Assembly (NCBI GenBank): GCA_021372355.1 | Contig: JAJFUQ010000091.1 | Location: 1-45,721 of the forward strand | Source of the DNA: Nocardiaceae bacterium | GTDB lineage: Bacteria > Actinomycetota > Actinomycetes > Mycobacteriales > Mycobacteriaceae | Direction: 5' to 3' | DNA length: 45,721 nucleotides | Shown here: in pieces, positions 8,868-17,462 of the stretch | Numbering within the stretch: position 1 is the stretch's first letter | Layout: each line of letters opens with the position of its first letter | The notes under the pieces: model-generated | Seen by the model: only the letters and a program-made list of their open reading frames with translations | Told to the model about the DNA's origin: nothing | Database searches by the model: none | Program-made: the position numbers and the translations under genes

Positions 8868-10244
8868 TCAATTCAGGCCCGCGAACTCAGCCATCCGTGC
8901 CAACCCGGCAGGCTGGTGCTGTTGCAGTCGACGCATCGCCTCGACGACCACCGGATCTGTCGCGCGTTCGGCTGGCACACGCCCAGGATTGATCGCGGTC
9001 GAGTTGGCGAACGCCTTGATATCGGGCACCGCACTGAACGCGGCCGAGGACCGAGCGCCGAGCACCTGCATCGCGGCCCAGTCCTGGGGTGTATTCGAAT
9101 ACGGCGATGGACGGCACACGCGGTTCTTCTCTTCGTCGGTATCGACCGTCGCTTCGACAAAACCGATGACGGCCGCGCCGAAACAGGGGAAACCGGTGCG
9201 GACCGGCTGCAGGGTTATCGCCTCACGCTGCCAGATGGGAACGAGCCCCGGATACTGCAATCCGGATGCGGCGCAATGGATCACCGTGGTTTTCTCGGGC
9301 ACGGAGATATCGCCCTGGGCGCACGACACGACGCCGGGAGCGACTCCCCGAATGTGGCCCAGCCGGACGACGTTCTCGATGCTCCGAAGGCCATCGAGTT
9401 CCCACTGGGCCAACGTCGGGGTCTTTGCCATCGTCGGGGTCACCGACTCGTCGATGCGCAGCATGATGCCCGCGGCTTCGAGGCGAAGGAACATGTCCTC
9501 CGGCGAGTCCGCCGCGGATGCCGCGGCCATGAGGTCCGCGCCCATACCGATGAAGACAGCCGGGTCCGGTTGGACAACGGCCCGATTGAGCATCCACGGG
9601 TCGCGTGGACGAACCCAGCAGATTCGGTCCGGATCGACGCCGTTTTCGAGCAGGTACAGGGTCGCATCGGTGGCCGTCTTGCCGGAACCGACGACGACAA
9701 ACCGATCCGGCGAGTCCGCGATCGTCACGACGTCGTTGACGGGAATCACGTGGCTTCCGCTCGCGACCGTGAACGGCGGCGGGGTCAGCGCGGGGATGTC
9801 AGGCGACAGATAGCGGGCATCGACAACTCGGCCGCCCGGGGCGAGTTGGTACGTCGTGCCAGCCAGACGAGAGGTGAAGGAGCCGTTGCCGAGGTATTCA
9901 CAATTCGGCAAGAACGAGACGCGTCCGGTTGCCTCGAGTTTCTGAAGAACTCGGGCGTAGTAATCGCAGACCTCGGCCGCGGAGGCACGCTCGTGCAAAC
10001 CGGCTTCGGGTCCATCGGTCTGCACGCGGCCGTTCCCGAGCAGCGTCGACGCGACTCCGTAGAAGGCGGACGCCTGATGTAACCGCACGAACGGGTAGTC
10101 GGCGAGCCAGTGCCCGCCGGCGCTGTGGCGTCGATCGACGAGAGCGACGGTGGCGTCCGAATGATGTACGAGCGCATCGGTGAACGCCATTCCAGCGGCA
10201 CCTGCCCCGACGACGAGGTAGTCGACTTCGATTGTGCGGTTCAC
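8868..10244 (-). CDS. FAD-dependent NAD(P)-binding oxidoreductase
   Basis: The 458-residue protein begins with GTG 10244. It has an N-terminal FAD Rossmann motif VVGAGAAGMAF (residues 11-21) and a second dinucleotide fold FVVVGSGKTATDA in the middle. That is a two-dinucleotide-domain layout like flavin monooxygenases and related oxidoreductases. I do not see the classic Baeyer-Villiger fingerprint (FxGxxxHxxxW). No hydrophobic signal or membrane segment is present, so it is cytosolic. It diverges from the citrate synthase gene with only 27 bp between the annotated starts. The substrate cannot be assigned. Confidence 0.72.
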   Translation of the reverse strand: MNRTIEVDYLVVGAGAAGMAFTDALVHHSDATVALVDRRHSAGGHWLADYPFVRLHQASAFYGVASTLLGNGRVQTDGPEAGLHERASAAEVCDYYARVLQKLEATGRVSFLPNCEYLGNGSFTSRLAGTTYQLAPGGRVVDARYLSPDIPALTPPPFTVASGSHVIPVNDVVTIADSPDRFVVVGSGKTATDATLYLLENGVDPDRICWVRPRDPWMLNRAVVQPDPAVFIGMGADLMAAASAADSPEDMFLRLEAAGIMLRIDESVTPTMAKTPTLAQWELDGLRSIENVVRLGHIRGVAPGVVSCAQGDISVPEKTTVIHCAASGLQYPGLVPIWQREAITLQPVRTGFPCFGAAVIGFVEATVDTDEEKNRVCRPSPYSNTPQDWAAMQVLGARSSAAFSAVPDIKAFANSTAINPGRVPAERATDPVVVEAMRRLQQHQPAGLARMAEFAGLN

Positions 10245-10271
10245 GTTGTCAATTATTGATCCAGTCAGTCA
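10245..10271. promoter_or_regulatory. Very short divergent intergenic region
   Basis: Only 27 bp separate the two divergent starts, and this must hold regulatory elements for both unless the true starts lie further in. It is AT-rich and contains GTCAA twice, at its first and last thirds. The citrate synthase gene has later in-frame ATGs at 10281, 10287 and 10296 that would enlarge the region. Confidence 0.35.
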
Positions 10272-11468
10272 ATGTTTATGCCTATGAAGCGACGGATGAA
10301 TCCGCAGCGCCATGACGGTCGCGACTACCTGACGACCGCGCAGACCGCGACGCGACTGGGCGTGAAGACCGAGACGGTCTACGCCTATGTCAGTCGCGGA
10401 CTGCTCACGAGCGCACGTATTCCGGCGGTTCGAGGCAGTCTGTTCGCGGTCGACGAAGTGGAGCAGTTGGCGTCGCGCGAGGGTGCCCGACGCGTTGCCG
10501 GAGGATCGGTCGAGCGCATCCGCACGCAGCTGACATTGCTCGAAGACGATGACCTCTACTACCGCGGAAAGCGCGCGACCGACCTCGTCCCGTGCGGGTT
10601 CGAGCGGGTCGCCGAGTTCCTGTGGTCGGGGGAGTTGCCGGATGAGGCCGACTTTCCCGCGTCCACCGTGCCGGTGGTCGCCTTTCCGGACTCCGCCCGG
10701 CTCATCGATCGTCTCCGTGTGTCGGTCGACCTCGCCGCGGCAGGCGATCCATTGCGTTCCGACCTTTCGCCGCGTTCGCTGATCCGCTGCGCTCACGGAG
10801 TCCTGGCCGCCGGGGTGGCCGGACTCGGTGGCGGTTCCGATGGTCGGGTCGCGGCGCGTCTGTGGCCGGCTGTCTCGACTCGTGAACCGCGGCCGGGCGA
10901 AGTCGACATTCTCGATGCTGCCCTCGTGCTGCTCGCCGACCATGATCTCGCTGCCTCGACGCTGGCTGCTCGGGTGGCCGCGAGCACGCGCGCGAACCTC
11001 TATGCCGTGGTCGGAGCGGGCCTCGGCGCGATCGACGGCCCGCTGCACGGAACCATGGCAGAACGTGCGGTGCGACTCTTCGATGGTGATCCACTCGTCG
11101 CCTTGGGCAATGCGTTCCGGCTTTCGGAGCCAGTCCCAGGGTTCGGGCACATGCTTTACCAGCGGCGGGACCCGCGAGCAGAGTATCTGCTCGGGCGGCT
11201 GCGCTCCGAGTTCCCGGGCCCGCTCGTCGACGCTGCGGACGTGATCGTCAGCGAACTGCGTATGCGGAACTCGACGTTCCCGACCTCGGATTTCGCACTT
11301 GCCCTGATGACACGCGTGTTCGATCTCCGAATCGATGCCGCCGAGGCCATCTTCGCCCTCGCGCGGACGGCGGGCTGGATCGCGCATGCCATCGAGGAGT
11401 ACAAGGAGCCGCCGTTGCGGTTCCGGGTGCCAGGGGTCTACGTCGGGGTTCGGCCGGCGCAGAGCTAG
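10272..11468 (+). CDS. Citrate synthase-family protein with N-terminal helix-turn-helix
   Basis: The 398-residue protein opens with a MerR-like helix-turn-helix (residues about 18-65: TTAQTATRLGVKTETVYAYV). The rest is a citrate synthase fold. Candidate catalytic residues are His224 (ADHDLAAST), His259 (GPLHGTM), His293 (GFGHMLYQ) and Asp340 (TSDF). DPRAEYL (300-306) matches the usual DPRA motif. Citrate synthases with such DNA-binding-like heads occur in actinobacteria, but whether they bind DNA is not known to me. It could instead be a 2-methylcitrate synthase-type paralogue. The start is uncertain among ATGs at 10272, 10281, 10287 and 10296. Confidence 0.82.
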   Translation: MFMPMKRRMNPQRHDGRDYLTTAQTATRLGVKTETVYAYVSRGLLTSARIPAVRGSLFAVDEVEQLASREGARRVAGGSVERIRTQLTLLEDDDLYYRGKRATDLVPCGFERVAEFLWSGELPDEADFPASTVPVVAFPDSARLIDRLRVSVDLAAAGDPLRSDLSPRSLIRCAHGVLAAGVAGLGGGSDGRVAARLWPAVSTREPRPGEVDILDAALVLLADHDLAASTLAARVAASTRANLYAVVGAGLGAIDGPLHGTMAERAVRLFDGDPLVALGNAFRLSEPVPGFGHMLYQRRDPRAEYLLGRLRSEFPGPLVDAADVIVSELRMRNSTFPTSDFALALMTRVFDLRIDAAEAIFALARTAGWIAHAIEEYKEPPLRFRVPGVYVGVRPAQS

Positions 11469-11482
11469 CTGGTCATATCCGC

Positions 11483-12436
11483 TTAATGCAGCGCAGCCCG
11501 CAGCGTGTCCTGCGCCAGCTTGATCGCAGCATTCGCGGCGTGGGTCGGGCGCAGCGCATTGAGCATCATGAAGTCGTGAATGATGCCGCCGAACCGAACC
11601 TGGGTCACGGGGACGCCGGCTTCGCGAAGCTTGGCTGCGTAGGCTTCGCCCTCGTCGCGGAGCACGTCGGCTTCTGCCGTGATCACGAGTGCCGGCGGCA
11701 GGCCCTTGAGCTGGTCCAGTGATGCGCGCAGCGGCGACGCGTAGATCTCATCGCGCTGGGCGTCGTTCTCCGTGTACTGGTCCCAGAACCACTGCATGCC
11801 TTCGCGAGCGAGGAAATAGTGCTCGGCGAACTGGTGGTACGAGCCGGTGTCGAAGTTCGCGTTGGTGACGGGATAGAGCAAGACCTGCTGCTTGATTGTC
11901 ACGTCACCGCGGTCCTTCGCCATCAGGGTGAGGGCCACGGTCATGTTTCCACCGACCGAGTCGCCGGCTGCGGCGAACCGCGTTGCGTCCAGACCTCTCT
12001 CGGCGCCGTGCGTGAAGACCCACTGTGCGGCTGCATAGTTCTGTTCGATCGCCGTCGGGTACTTCGCCTCCGGCGACAGGTCGTACTCCGGGAAGACGAC
12101 GGCAGCGTCGGCGCCGACAGCGAGCTCGCGGACGAGGCGATCGTGGGTATGCGCGTTGCCGAACACCCAGCCGGCGCCGTGGATGTAGAAGACGACCGGA
12201 ATTGTTCCCGTCGCACCGGCCGGCCGGACGATGCGGACCTTCACCGAGCCGGTCGGGCCGCCCTCGACGGTGACCCACTCCTCGTCGATGTCCGGCTTGT
12301 CGATCTCGCTCGACTGCACTTCGTCGACTATTTTGCGGCCCTCTGCAGGGGGCAGTTGGAACAGGAATGGCGGGTTGTCCGTGGCCTTCGCGAAATCGGC
12401 TGCTTCGGGCTCGAGTACGGGTCGAATGGCGGTCAT
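11483..12436 (-). CDS. Alpha/beta hydrolase, hormone-sensitive lipase family
   Basis: The 317-residue protein starts at ATG 12436, which has AAGGAA about 8 bp upstream; the in-frame extension to 12613 looks non-coding. The oxyanion-hole motif is HGAG (86-89, family HGGG). The nucleophile is Ser160 in GDSVGGN, and the triad is completed by Asp257 (EADVLRDE) and His287 (IIHDFM). This is the pattern of HSL/acetyl-hydrolase esterases. No signal peptide is seen, so it is cytosolic. It converges with the citrate synthase gene, their stops 14 bp apart. The natural ester is unknown. Confidence 0.87.
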   Translation of the reverse strand: MTAIRPVLEPEAADFAKATDNPPFLFQLPPAEGRKIVDEVQSSEIDKPDIDEEWVTVEGGPTGSVKVRIVRPAGATGTIPVVFYIHGAGWVFGNAHTHDRLVRELAVGADAAVVFPEYDLSPEAKYPTAIEQNYAAAQWVFTHGAERGLDATRFAAAGDSVGGNMTVALTLMAKDRGDVTIKQQVLLYPVTNANFDTGSYHQFAEHYFLAREGMQWFWDQYTENDAQRDEIYASPLRASLDQLKGLPPALVITAEADVLRDEGEAYAAKLREAGVPVTQVRFGGIIHDFMMLNALRPTHAANAAIKLAQDTLRAALH

Positions 12437-12629
12437 CGATTCATTCCTTACGTCGCGGCGGGTATACGCATGAATCCATCGTTGTCCACGCAACGGGTCG
12501 TCCGCATCAATGTCGCCACTGCGCGCACCTTTTGCCCCACGCGTCCTCAGGGGTCGCTGCATGTGGGGACCCGCCTCTTGTGAACCGGTGCGGCCGAATT
12601 CCAACAGACGCATGCGGCAGGTTCAGCCA

Positions 12630-12648
12630 GTGTGACGACCTGTCACAC
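12630..12648. repeat. Perfect 7-bp inverted repeat at the end of the DUF4235 gene
   Basis: GTGTGAC and GTCACAC flank GACCT, overlapping the TGA stop of the DUF4235 gene and lying about 195 bp before the hydrolase start on the same strand. There is no T-run, so a simple intrinsic terminator is unlikely. It looks like a CRP/GlxR-type dyad but with one base too many between TGTGA and TCACA. Confidence 0.45.
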
Positions 12649-12930
12649 GGTTGGCGCCTCGCCGGTGACCTTCTGGTAGCCGTGTGCGCCGATGCGATCG
12701 ATGACTGCGCGAACGACCGCGAAAATGGCACCCTGGGCTGCCGCAGCGACCAGTACCTTTGACACCTTCTGAGACAGGTCTTGCGGCACCGGTGGCTCGC
12801 CTTCGGGCTGGTCGAACCGAGCCCAGAGTCTGGTGAAGATTGCTCCGGCGGCCATACCGCCCAAGACGCTCGACGCCACCTGAAGCACCTTGTAGGTCGT
12901 GTCGGCGACGTGTGACGTGCGCTCGTTCAT
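12643..12930 (-). CDS. DUF4235 small membrane protein
   Basis: The protein has 95 residues from ATG 12930. Two hydrophobic helices (VLQVASSVLGGMAAGAIFTR and VLVAAAAQGAIFAVVRAVID) are separated by a polar loop, and a short polar tail follows. This matches the actinobacterial DUF4235 pattern, a small integral membrane protein of unknown function. An in-frame GTG four codons upstream and an ATG at 12999 are alternatives. The chosen ATG has AGGAA very close by, so the start is moderately sure. Confidence 0.72.
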   Translation of the reverse strand: MNERTSHVADTTYKVLQVASSVLGGMAAGAIFTRLWARFDQPEGEPPVPQDLSQKVSKVLVAAAAQGAIFAVVRAVIDRIGAHGYQKVTGEAPTV

Positions 12931-12999
12931 TTCCTGCTTCACGAGAAGTGGATAGCCATTGACGTGCGGGTCAAACCGCCCAAAGGGTATGGCCGTCAC

Positions 13000-14328
13000 C
13001 TAAACGACAGTCTGGAGCGCGGCGTTGACCTCCCTCGCGACCCTCTGGCCGGACTCGATCGCTCCTTCGATGTATCCCGCGTGCTCGCTCGAGGTCTCGG
13101 TTCCTGCCCAGTGGAGTCGTCCGACCGGCTCGCACTCGATGGGGAAGTAGCCGACCTTCATTCCCGGGACGGGAATGGTGCAGTAGCCGCCACCGGCATG
13201 CTCATCGAGATGCCAGGCCTTCTCGTGGAAGCTCGCGGGCCGCATGATGTCGGAGCCGAGGCGCGATGCGAGTGGACCGAGAACGACGGCCTGACGTTCC
13301 TCCGGGGAGAGTGTGTCGAGGTCGCGTGCCTCGGGTCCAGCGATGAGCAGGCAAAGGTGGCCGGGGCCGTCAGGTGGTGAAGTATCGAAGCTCGCGCGAG
13401 CGGGCTTGTCGAGAAGGATGAGCTCGGCCTCGCGACGCCGTTCGCGCCAGAACGGGCGGTCGTAGACGGCGATCGCCTTATAGACCGAGCCCATGTAGGT
13501 GCCCTGTTCGATGTGCACCCTGGCCGCTGGCAGCGGCGGGTTGAAGTCGATACGAGCAGCCATGGGCGGCGGGACCGTCACAATGACTCGGCTGGCGTGG
13601 ATCGTGCCAGTCGACGTTTCGAGCGTGGCGCCGTTTGCGTCATGGCGGATCGCGGAAACTCGACAATTGGTGCGCACGCTCGGTCCGAGTTTGTCGGCGA
13701 GCAGTTCGGCCATGGTGCCGGCGCCTTCGACAACGAGACTGTCCTGAGCGCCGCCCTTCGTCGATGTCATGCCGATGACTCCACCCTGGTGACGGACCAG
13801 CGATGCAAACCCCTCCATCGAGAATCGATCGAGATCGGCGCACGACGCGACGGTCACGATCGCCTCGAGCAAGCGGCGAGTGCGTCGACCGGGGAACTTG
13901 TGAATCCACTGCTCGACCGTCAGCTGTTCCCACCTCGCGGGTATGCCGAACTTCGCCCGAAGCTCCAACTCGGCGAGCGCAGCGACTGCGGTCAAAGTGG
14001 TCCCGCCCACGATGGACAGCCTCTTGCCGCCGTCCACGAGGCTGGGCATCTTCGGGGTATGCATCGGGAACACGGTCAAACCCAACTCCCGGGCGAGAGT
14101 CTCGAACCGGTGATGGCCGCGGCCCATCCATTGGCCACCGAGGTCGAGTCTCGATCCGAGGGCTGACGTCGTCGCGTACGTGCGTCCGCCAGGGCGGTCG
14201 GCGGCTTCGAGGACGAGGACGTCGATTCCCTGCCGTTGCAGATCCCGGGCGGCGATGAGACCTGACAGGCCTGCACCGACGATCGCCACGGTCGTAGTCG
14301 GTTTGTCGTTACCGGGTGAGGGTGTCAT
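13000..14328 (-). CDS. Flavin-containing amine oxidase
   Basis: The 442-residue protein starts at ATG 14328, preceded by AGGAAG; the ATG at 14343 lacks a ribosome site. The N-terminus has the FAD motif VAIVGAGLSGLIAARDL followed by LEAADRPGGRT. LDLGGQWMG lies near residue 70, and the C-terminal FAD clamp is LHWAGTETSSEHAGYIEGAI. These are hallmarks of the monoamine oxidase/amino-oxidase family, which oxidise amines to imines with H2O2 release. No signal peptide is visible. It lies downstream of a TetR gene, with an 18-bp palindrome 20 bp before its start, so it is probably the regulator's target. The substrate is not assignable. Confidence 0.87.
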   Translation of the reverse strand: MTPSPGNDKPTTTVAIVGAGLSGLIAARDLQRQGIDVLVLEAADRPGGRTYATTSALGSRLDLGGQWMGRGHHRFETLARELGLTVFPMHTPKMPSLVDGGKRLSIVGGTTLTAVAALAELELRAKFGIPARWEQLTVEQWIHKFPGRRTRRLLEAIVTVASCADLDRFSMEGFASLVRHQGGVIGMTSTKGGAQDSLVVEGAGTMAELLADKLGPSVRTNCRVSAIRHDANGATLETSTGTIHASRVIVTVPPPMAARIDFNPPLPAARVHIEQGTYMGSVYKAIAVYDRPFWRERRREAELILLDKPARASFDTSPPDGPGHLCLLIAGPEARDLDTLSPEERQAVVLGPLASRLGSDIMRPASFHEKAWHLDEHAGGGYCTIPVPGMKVGYFPIECEPVGRLHWAGTETSSEHAGYIEGAIESGQRVAREVNAALQTVV

Positions 14329-14347
14329 CGAGCTTCCTGCCATCTAA

Positions 14348-14365
14348 GTCGGACGTCCGTCCGAC
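14348..14365. promoter_or_regulatory. TetR-type operator before the amine oxidase gene
   Basis: GTCGGACGTCCGTCCGAC is a palindrome with perfect 8-bp arms and a 2-bp centre. It lies between the TetR gene and the amine oxidase start. An imperfect second copy lies upstream of the TetR gene itself (15122-15139), supporting a real operator. Confidence 0.72.
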
Positions 14366-14408
14366 AAAATGTAGCTGGAGCGACCCCAAGATCACAATGG
14401 GTTGCGAA

Positions 14409-15047
14409 CTACCTCTGGGCTGAACGCGGTCGATGTGCCCGCGCCACCGGCTGTGGGTCCGCGAACATAATGATCATGTCGAGTGCGTGGTTCAGGTCGC
14501 GATGTGCTCGGTCCGGGTCCGGTTTCGAGACGTACTGGAGGATCAGACCGTCGACGACGGCGAGGCTCATCCGTCCGATAACGTCGAATCCGACTGCGCA
14601 TCGCTCGCCCGCGGCCCGTGCCGCCTCTTCGCAGAAGTTCGTGACGACTGAGATGTACCGGTCGTATTGAAGGTGGGCCAGGCTTGCGGCACCTTCGGTC
14701 CGCAACGCGTACGACATGAGTTCGTACTGCATGATCTGGAGTCCAATATTGCTCTCTACTAGAGCATCCCAGAATCTCATGAGGGCTGTCCGCACGGTGT
14801 GCTCGACGCCTTTGTGGACGTCGAGGTCGTAGCGGAGAGCTTCGGCGACGTCGTCGATGACCGAGGTGATGACGGCTCGCAGGAGTTGATCCTTCGAGGG
14901 AAATACGTAGTGGAGCGTCCCCAGCGGTACTCCGGCCTCGGCGGCGACCGCACGCAAAGTTGTCGCGGGTACGCCGACCTGGCTCAGCACTCGAATTGCT
15001 GCGGTGACGATCTGCTGCTCGCGCTCGGTTGCCTTGACGTAGGCCAT
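14409..15047 (-). CDS. TetR-family transcriptional regulator
   Basis: The 212-residue protein starts at ATG 15047, which has GGGGA at good spacing; an ATG at 15053 is too close to that site. The N-terminal DNA-binding domain reads QIVTAAIRVLSQVG, then ATTLRAVAAEAGVPLGTLHY with the Tyr-Phe of the turn, then F-x-SKDQLLRAV. The C-terminal ligand domain contains WDALVESNIGLQIMQYEL. It is upstream of and codirectional with the amine oxidase gene, 80 bp apart. Matching palindromes lie before both genes, suggesting autorepression and control of amine oxidation. The ligand is possibly an amine, by inference only. Confidence 0.87.
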   Translation of the reverse strand: MAYVKATEREQQIVTAAIRVLSQVGVPATTLRAVAAEAGVPLGTLHYVFPSKDQLLRAVITSVIDDVAEALRYDLDVHKGVEHTVRTALMRFWDALVESNIGLQIMQYELMSYALRTEGAASLAHLQYDRYISVVTNFCEEAARAAGERCAVGFDVIGRMSLAVVDGLILQYVSKPDPDRAHRDLNHALDMIIMFADPQPVARAHRPRSAQR

Positions 15048-15121
15048 TGGCATTTCCCCGCTCAGTGGAATCGGGCCGGGTTACTCATTGCCTTTGAACT
15101 TTACGTTGCCGCACGGCATTT

Positions 15122-15139
15122 GTCGGACGAGCGACCGAG
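15122..15139. promoter_or_regulatory. Second, imperfect TetR operator, upstream of the TetR gene
   Basis: The left arm GTCGGACG is identical to the operator at 14348-14365, the centre is 2 bp, and the right arm matches at six of eight bases. It sits 75 bp before the TetR start, a natural place for autoregulation. Confidence 0.5.
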
Positions 15140-15184
15140 ACAAGTGGGATTGGTATCCCAGCAAAGGATCTGCCGGGTTGGCTC

Positions 15185-15652
15185 CTACGCGGCTCGGTGC
15201 AGGAATGGAGTCACACCAACAACGCGCGGGGTCGACCGACGCCGCACTGGTGCCCACCCGACGTAAGTCAGGTACACGCCGATCAGCCCGACGAGGACGT
15301 ACGAAACCACCGCTACGGGCGCGGCATCGATCGCGGACGTGGCGAACGATGTCGACGCGTCCGGGAAAGCCATCAACAACAGCCCTTTGAGCGCAGTTGC
15401 CCAGGCCAGAACCGAGACCGTGATCGCCGCCGCGCCGCGCCAGTACGGGTGAAGGGCGATGGCGACCAGTCCGGTCAGCAGAGTGAACGCACCACCGACC
15501 CACATCACGAACGGGTTCGAGTCGACTTGCGAAAGCAGGGTCCGCAGGTCGGAAAAACGGCCCAACGCGACCACGATGACGAGCACGAGAAAGGGGCCGA
15601 GCACGCGCGCAAACATGCGCGTCGTGTTGGTGGCCTGCGGTGAAGAGTGCAT
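15185..15652 (-). CDS. Four-helix membrane protein of unknown function
   Basis: The product has 155 residues from ATG 15652, which is preceded by a strong GGAGGT site 7 bp away; a longer in-frame extension is not coding-like. Four hydrophobic segments are visible: FLVLVIVVALG, MWVGGAFTLLTGLVAIAL, AAITVSVLAWATALKGLLL and VSYVLVGLIGVYLTYVG. I do not recognise a named family. It diverges from the DUF1254 gene across 267 bp and precedes the TetR gene on the same strand, about 140 bp away. A link to the amine oxidase is possible but unsupported. Confidence 0.72.
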   Translation of the reverse strand: MHSSPQATNTTRMFARVLGPFLVLVIVVALGRFSDLRTLLSQVDSNPFVMWVGGAFTLLTGLVAIALHPYWRGAAAITVSVLAWATALKGLLLMAFPDASTSFATSAIDAAPVAVVSYVLVGLIGVYLTYVGWAPVRRRSTPRVVGVTPFLHRAA

Positions 15653-15919
15653 TGATGGACCTCCGTCGAGCGTCAATTCGATCGAGAGCTCGAAGTACGG
15701 CTCTCGGTACGGCAATTCGACGCTGTGACCGCAATGCGGCTGAAGAGGCCGACGTCTCGTATCGAAGGGAACTTCGTCCTTTGGACAGACCGCATCTCGC
15801 TCAGCCCGGAGCAAACGACCAACAGCCCTTTCCACTAGGCCAGACGCCCCTATCTCGCACGGGTCGGCCAAGCGAGTCTGAAGCTCACTGAGCGCTATTG
15901 ACGCGGGAAGGAATGCATC

Positions 15920-17350
15920 ATGTCGCTTGCGAACAACGCCCTGGTTCCACCCGGTATCGCGATCGCGGACGAGGTCCGGACCCGGTACGGCACACTGCGG
16001 TTCTTCGACGGAATGCCCGACGAGGCAACGTCGCAGACACTGTTCGACAACCTCGACTTTCAGCGTGCCTCGCAGGCCTGCCAGCTGGGGCTGGCGCCGG
16101 TGTCGATCGCGGCGATGCGCGATGCGCTGCTGCAGTGGGGCCCGGCCAACGGCACGCTCGTGATCTGGGAGGACCTCGTATTTCCACGGTTCATCGGCCC
16201 GGTGTACAACACCAGCACCTCGTACAGCTACGCCTGGCTCGACCTGCATGACGGGCCCGTCGTCGTCGAGGTACCCGCGAAGGTGTACGGCTTCGTCAAC
16301 GACTCATGGTGCCGGTGGGTTGTCGACGTCGGCATCACGGGACCGGACCAGGGCCGCGGCGGCCGCTATCTGTTCGTGCCGCCAGACCACACTGGCGAGG
16401 TTCCGGATGGATTTCTGGTGGTGCGTTCACGCACCTATGGCGTCTGGGTCGGTTGGAGGGGATTCCGGGACGAGCACGGCGATCCGCACCCGGCGGTGGA
16501 ATTGATCAAGGCCCACGCCCGGATTCACCTTCTCTCGCAAGCCGCCGACCCGCCGCCGACGCGGTTCGTCAACGCCTCGCCCCTGCCGATGTGCGCGATC
16601 GCTCCGGCAGACGACCGATTCTGGGAGATGCTGCACGAGGTTGTGCAGTCCGAGCCGCCGGAGTCGGCGGACCCACTCACTTTGGGAATGTTCGCTGCGA
16701 TCGGGATTCAGCGCGGAATGCCGTTCAACCCGGACGAGCGGATGCGCGCCATCCTGTCCGAGGCCGCCACGATCGGGGACGCGACCGCCCGCGCGGTGAC
16801 GTACCGGTTCCGGGCGCCGGAGGCGTACTGCTACCCAGACAGCGCCTGGCGCTTGGGCATTCTCGGCGGCTACAGCTGCACGGAAGACGGGGTGTTGCTG
16901 CTCGATTCCGCGACCGCGCTCTATTTTCTCGCCGCTGCCACGAGCCCATCGTGGGATCAGAAGATGGTTGGGACCGGGTCGCAATATGCCGTTGCCAACC
17001 TCGACGCCACCGGTGCGCCGTTCGACGGAGCCCGGAACTACCGACTACACGTCCTGCCGAACGTGCCGGCCGCCAACTTCTGGTCGATCCTGGTTTACGA
17101 CACCCAGACCCGATCGATGCTGCAGACCGATCAGCAATGGCCGTCGGTGACCAGCCAGGACCCGGATCTGACCACCAACGAGGACGGCTCGGTCGACATC
17201 TACTTCGGGCCCGAGCCGCCCACAGACGGCGGCAACTGGGTCCAGACGCTCCCGGGCAAGGGCTGGTTCGCGATGTTCCGTTTGTACGCGCCACTGGAGC
17301 CTTGGTTCGACAAGACCTGGAGGTTGTCGGAGATCGAGCGCGCGGAGTAA
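15920..17350 (+). CDS. DUF1254/DUF1214 domain protein
   Basis: The 476-residue protein has AAGGAA upstream of its ATG. The N-terminal half (about 40-160) fits DUF1254, seen in NTSTSYSYAWLDLHDGPVVV, RWVVDVG and GRYLFVPP. The C-terminal part (about 340-470) fits DUF1214, with NYRLHVLPNVPAANFWSILV, NWVQTLPGKGWFAMFRLYAP and the closing WFDKTW. No biochemical role is established to my knowledge. There is no signal peptide at this start. A 2TM-protein gene follows 112 bp later on the same strand. Confidence 0.85.
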   Translation: MSLANNALVPPGIAIADEVRTRYGTLRFFDGMPDEATSQTLFDNLDFQRASQACQLGLAPVSIAAMRDALLQWGPANGTLVIWEDLVFPRFIGPVYNTSTSYSYAWLDLHDGPVVVEVPAKVYGFVNDSWCRWVVDVGITGPDQGRGGRYLFVPPDHTGEVPDGFLVVRSRTYGVWVGWRGFRDEHGDPHPAVELIKAHARIHLLSQAADPPPTRFVNASPLPMCAIAPADDRFWEMLHEVVQSEPPESADPLTLGMFAAIGIQRGMPFNPDERMRAILSEAATIGDATARAVTYRFRAPEAYCYPDSAWRLGILGGYSCTEDGVLLLDSATALYFLAAATSPSWDQKMVGTGSQYAVANLDATGAPFDGARNYRLHVLPNVPAANFWSILVYDTQTRSMLQTDQQWPSVTSQDPDLTTNEDGSVDIYFGPEPPTDGGNWVQTLPGKGWFAMFRLYAPLEPWFDKTWRLSEIERAE

Positions 17351-17462
17351 CCGGCGTCCGTGAGGTCGTTCGTCCTTGCAGCACGGGACCTTGTCCTCGT
17401 TACCAAGGACGCTGTGGCAGTGGAATCTGAGGTGGCTGACGTTTGTTCGGGGGGTGAGAGGT

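Noticed and set aside
12631..12647. CRP/GlxR site TGTGA...TCACA
   Set aside because: The spacer is 7 bp and the family consensus needs 6, so it is only reported as an inverted repeat.
15653..16249. Long minus-strand extension of the four-helix protein into the DUF1254 gene
   Set aside because: Arg/His-rich composition of a shadow frame; a strong GGAGGT site supports the start at 15652.
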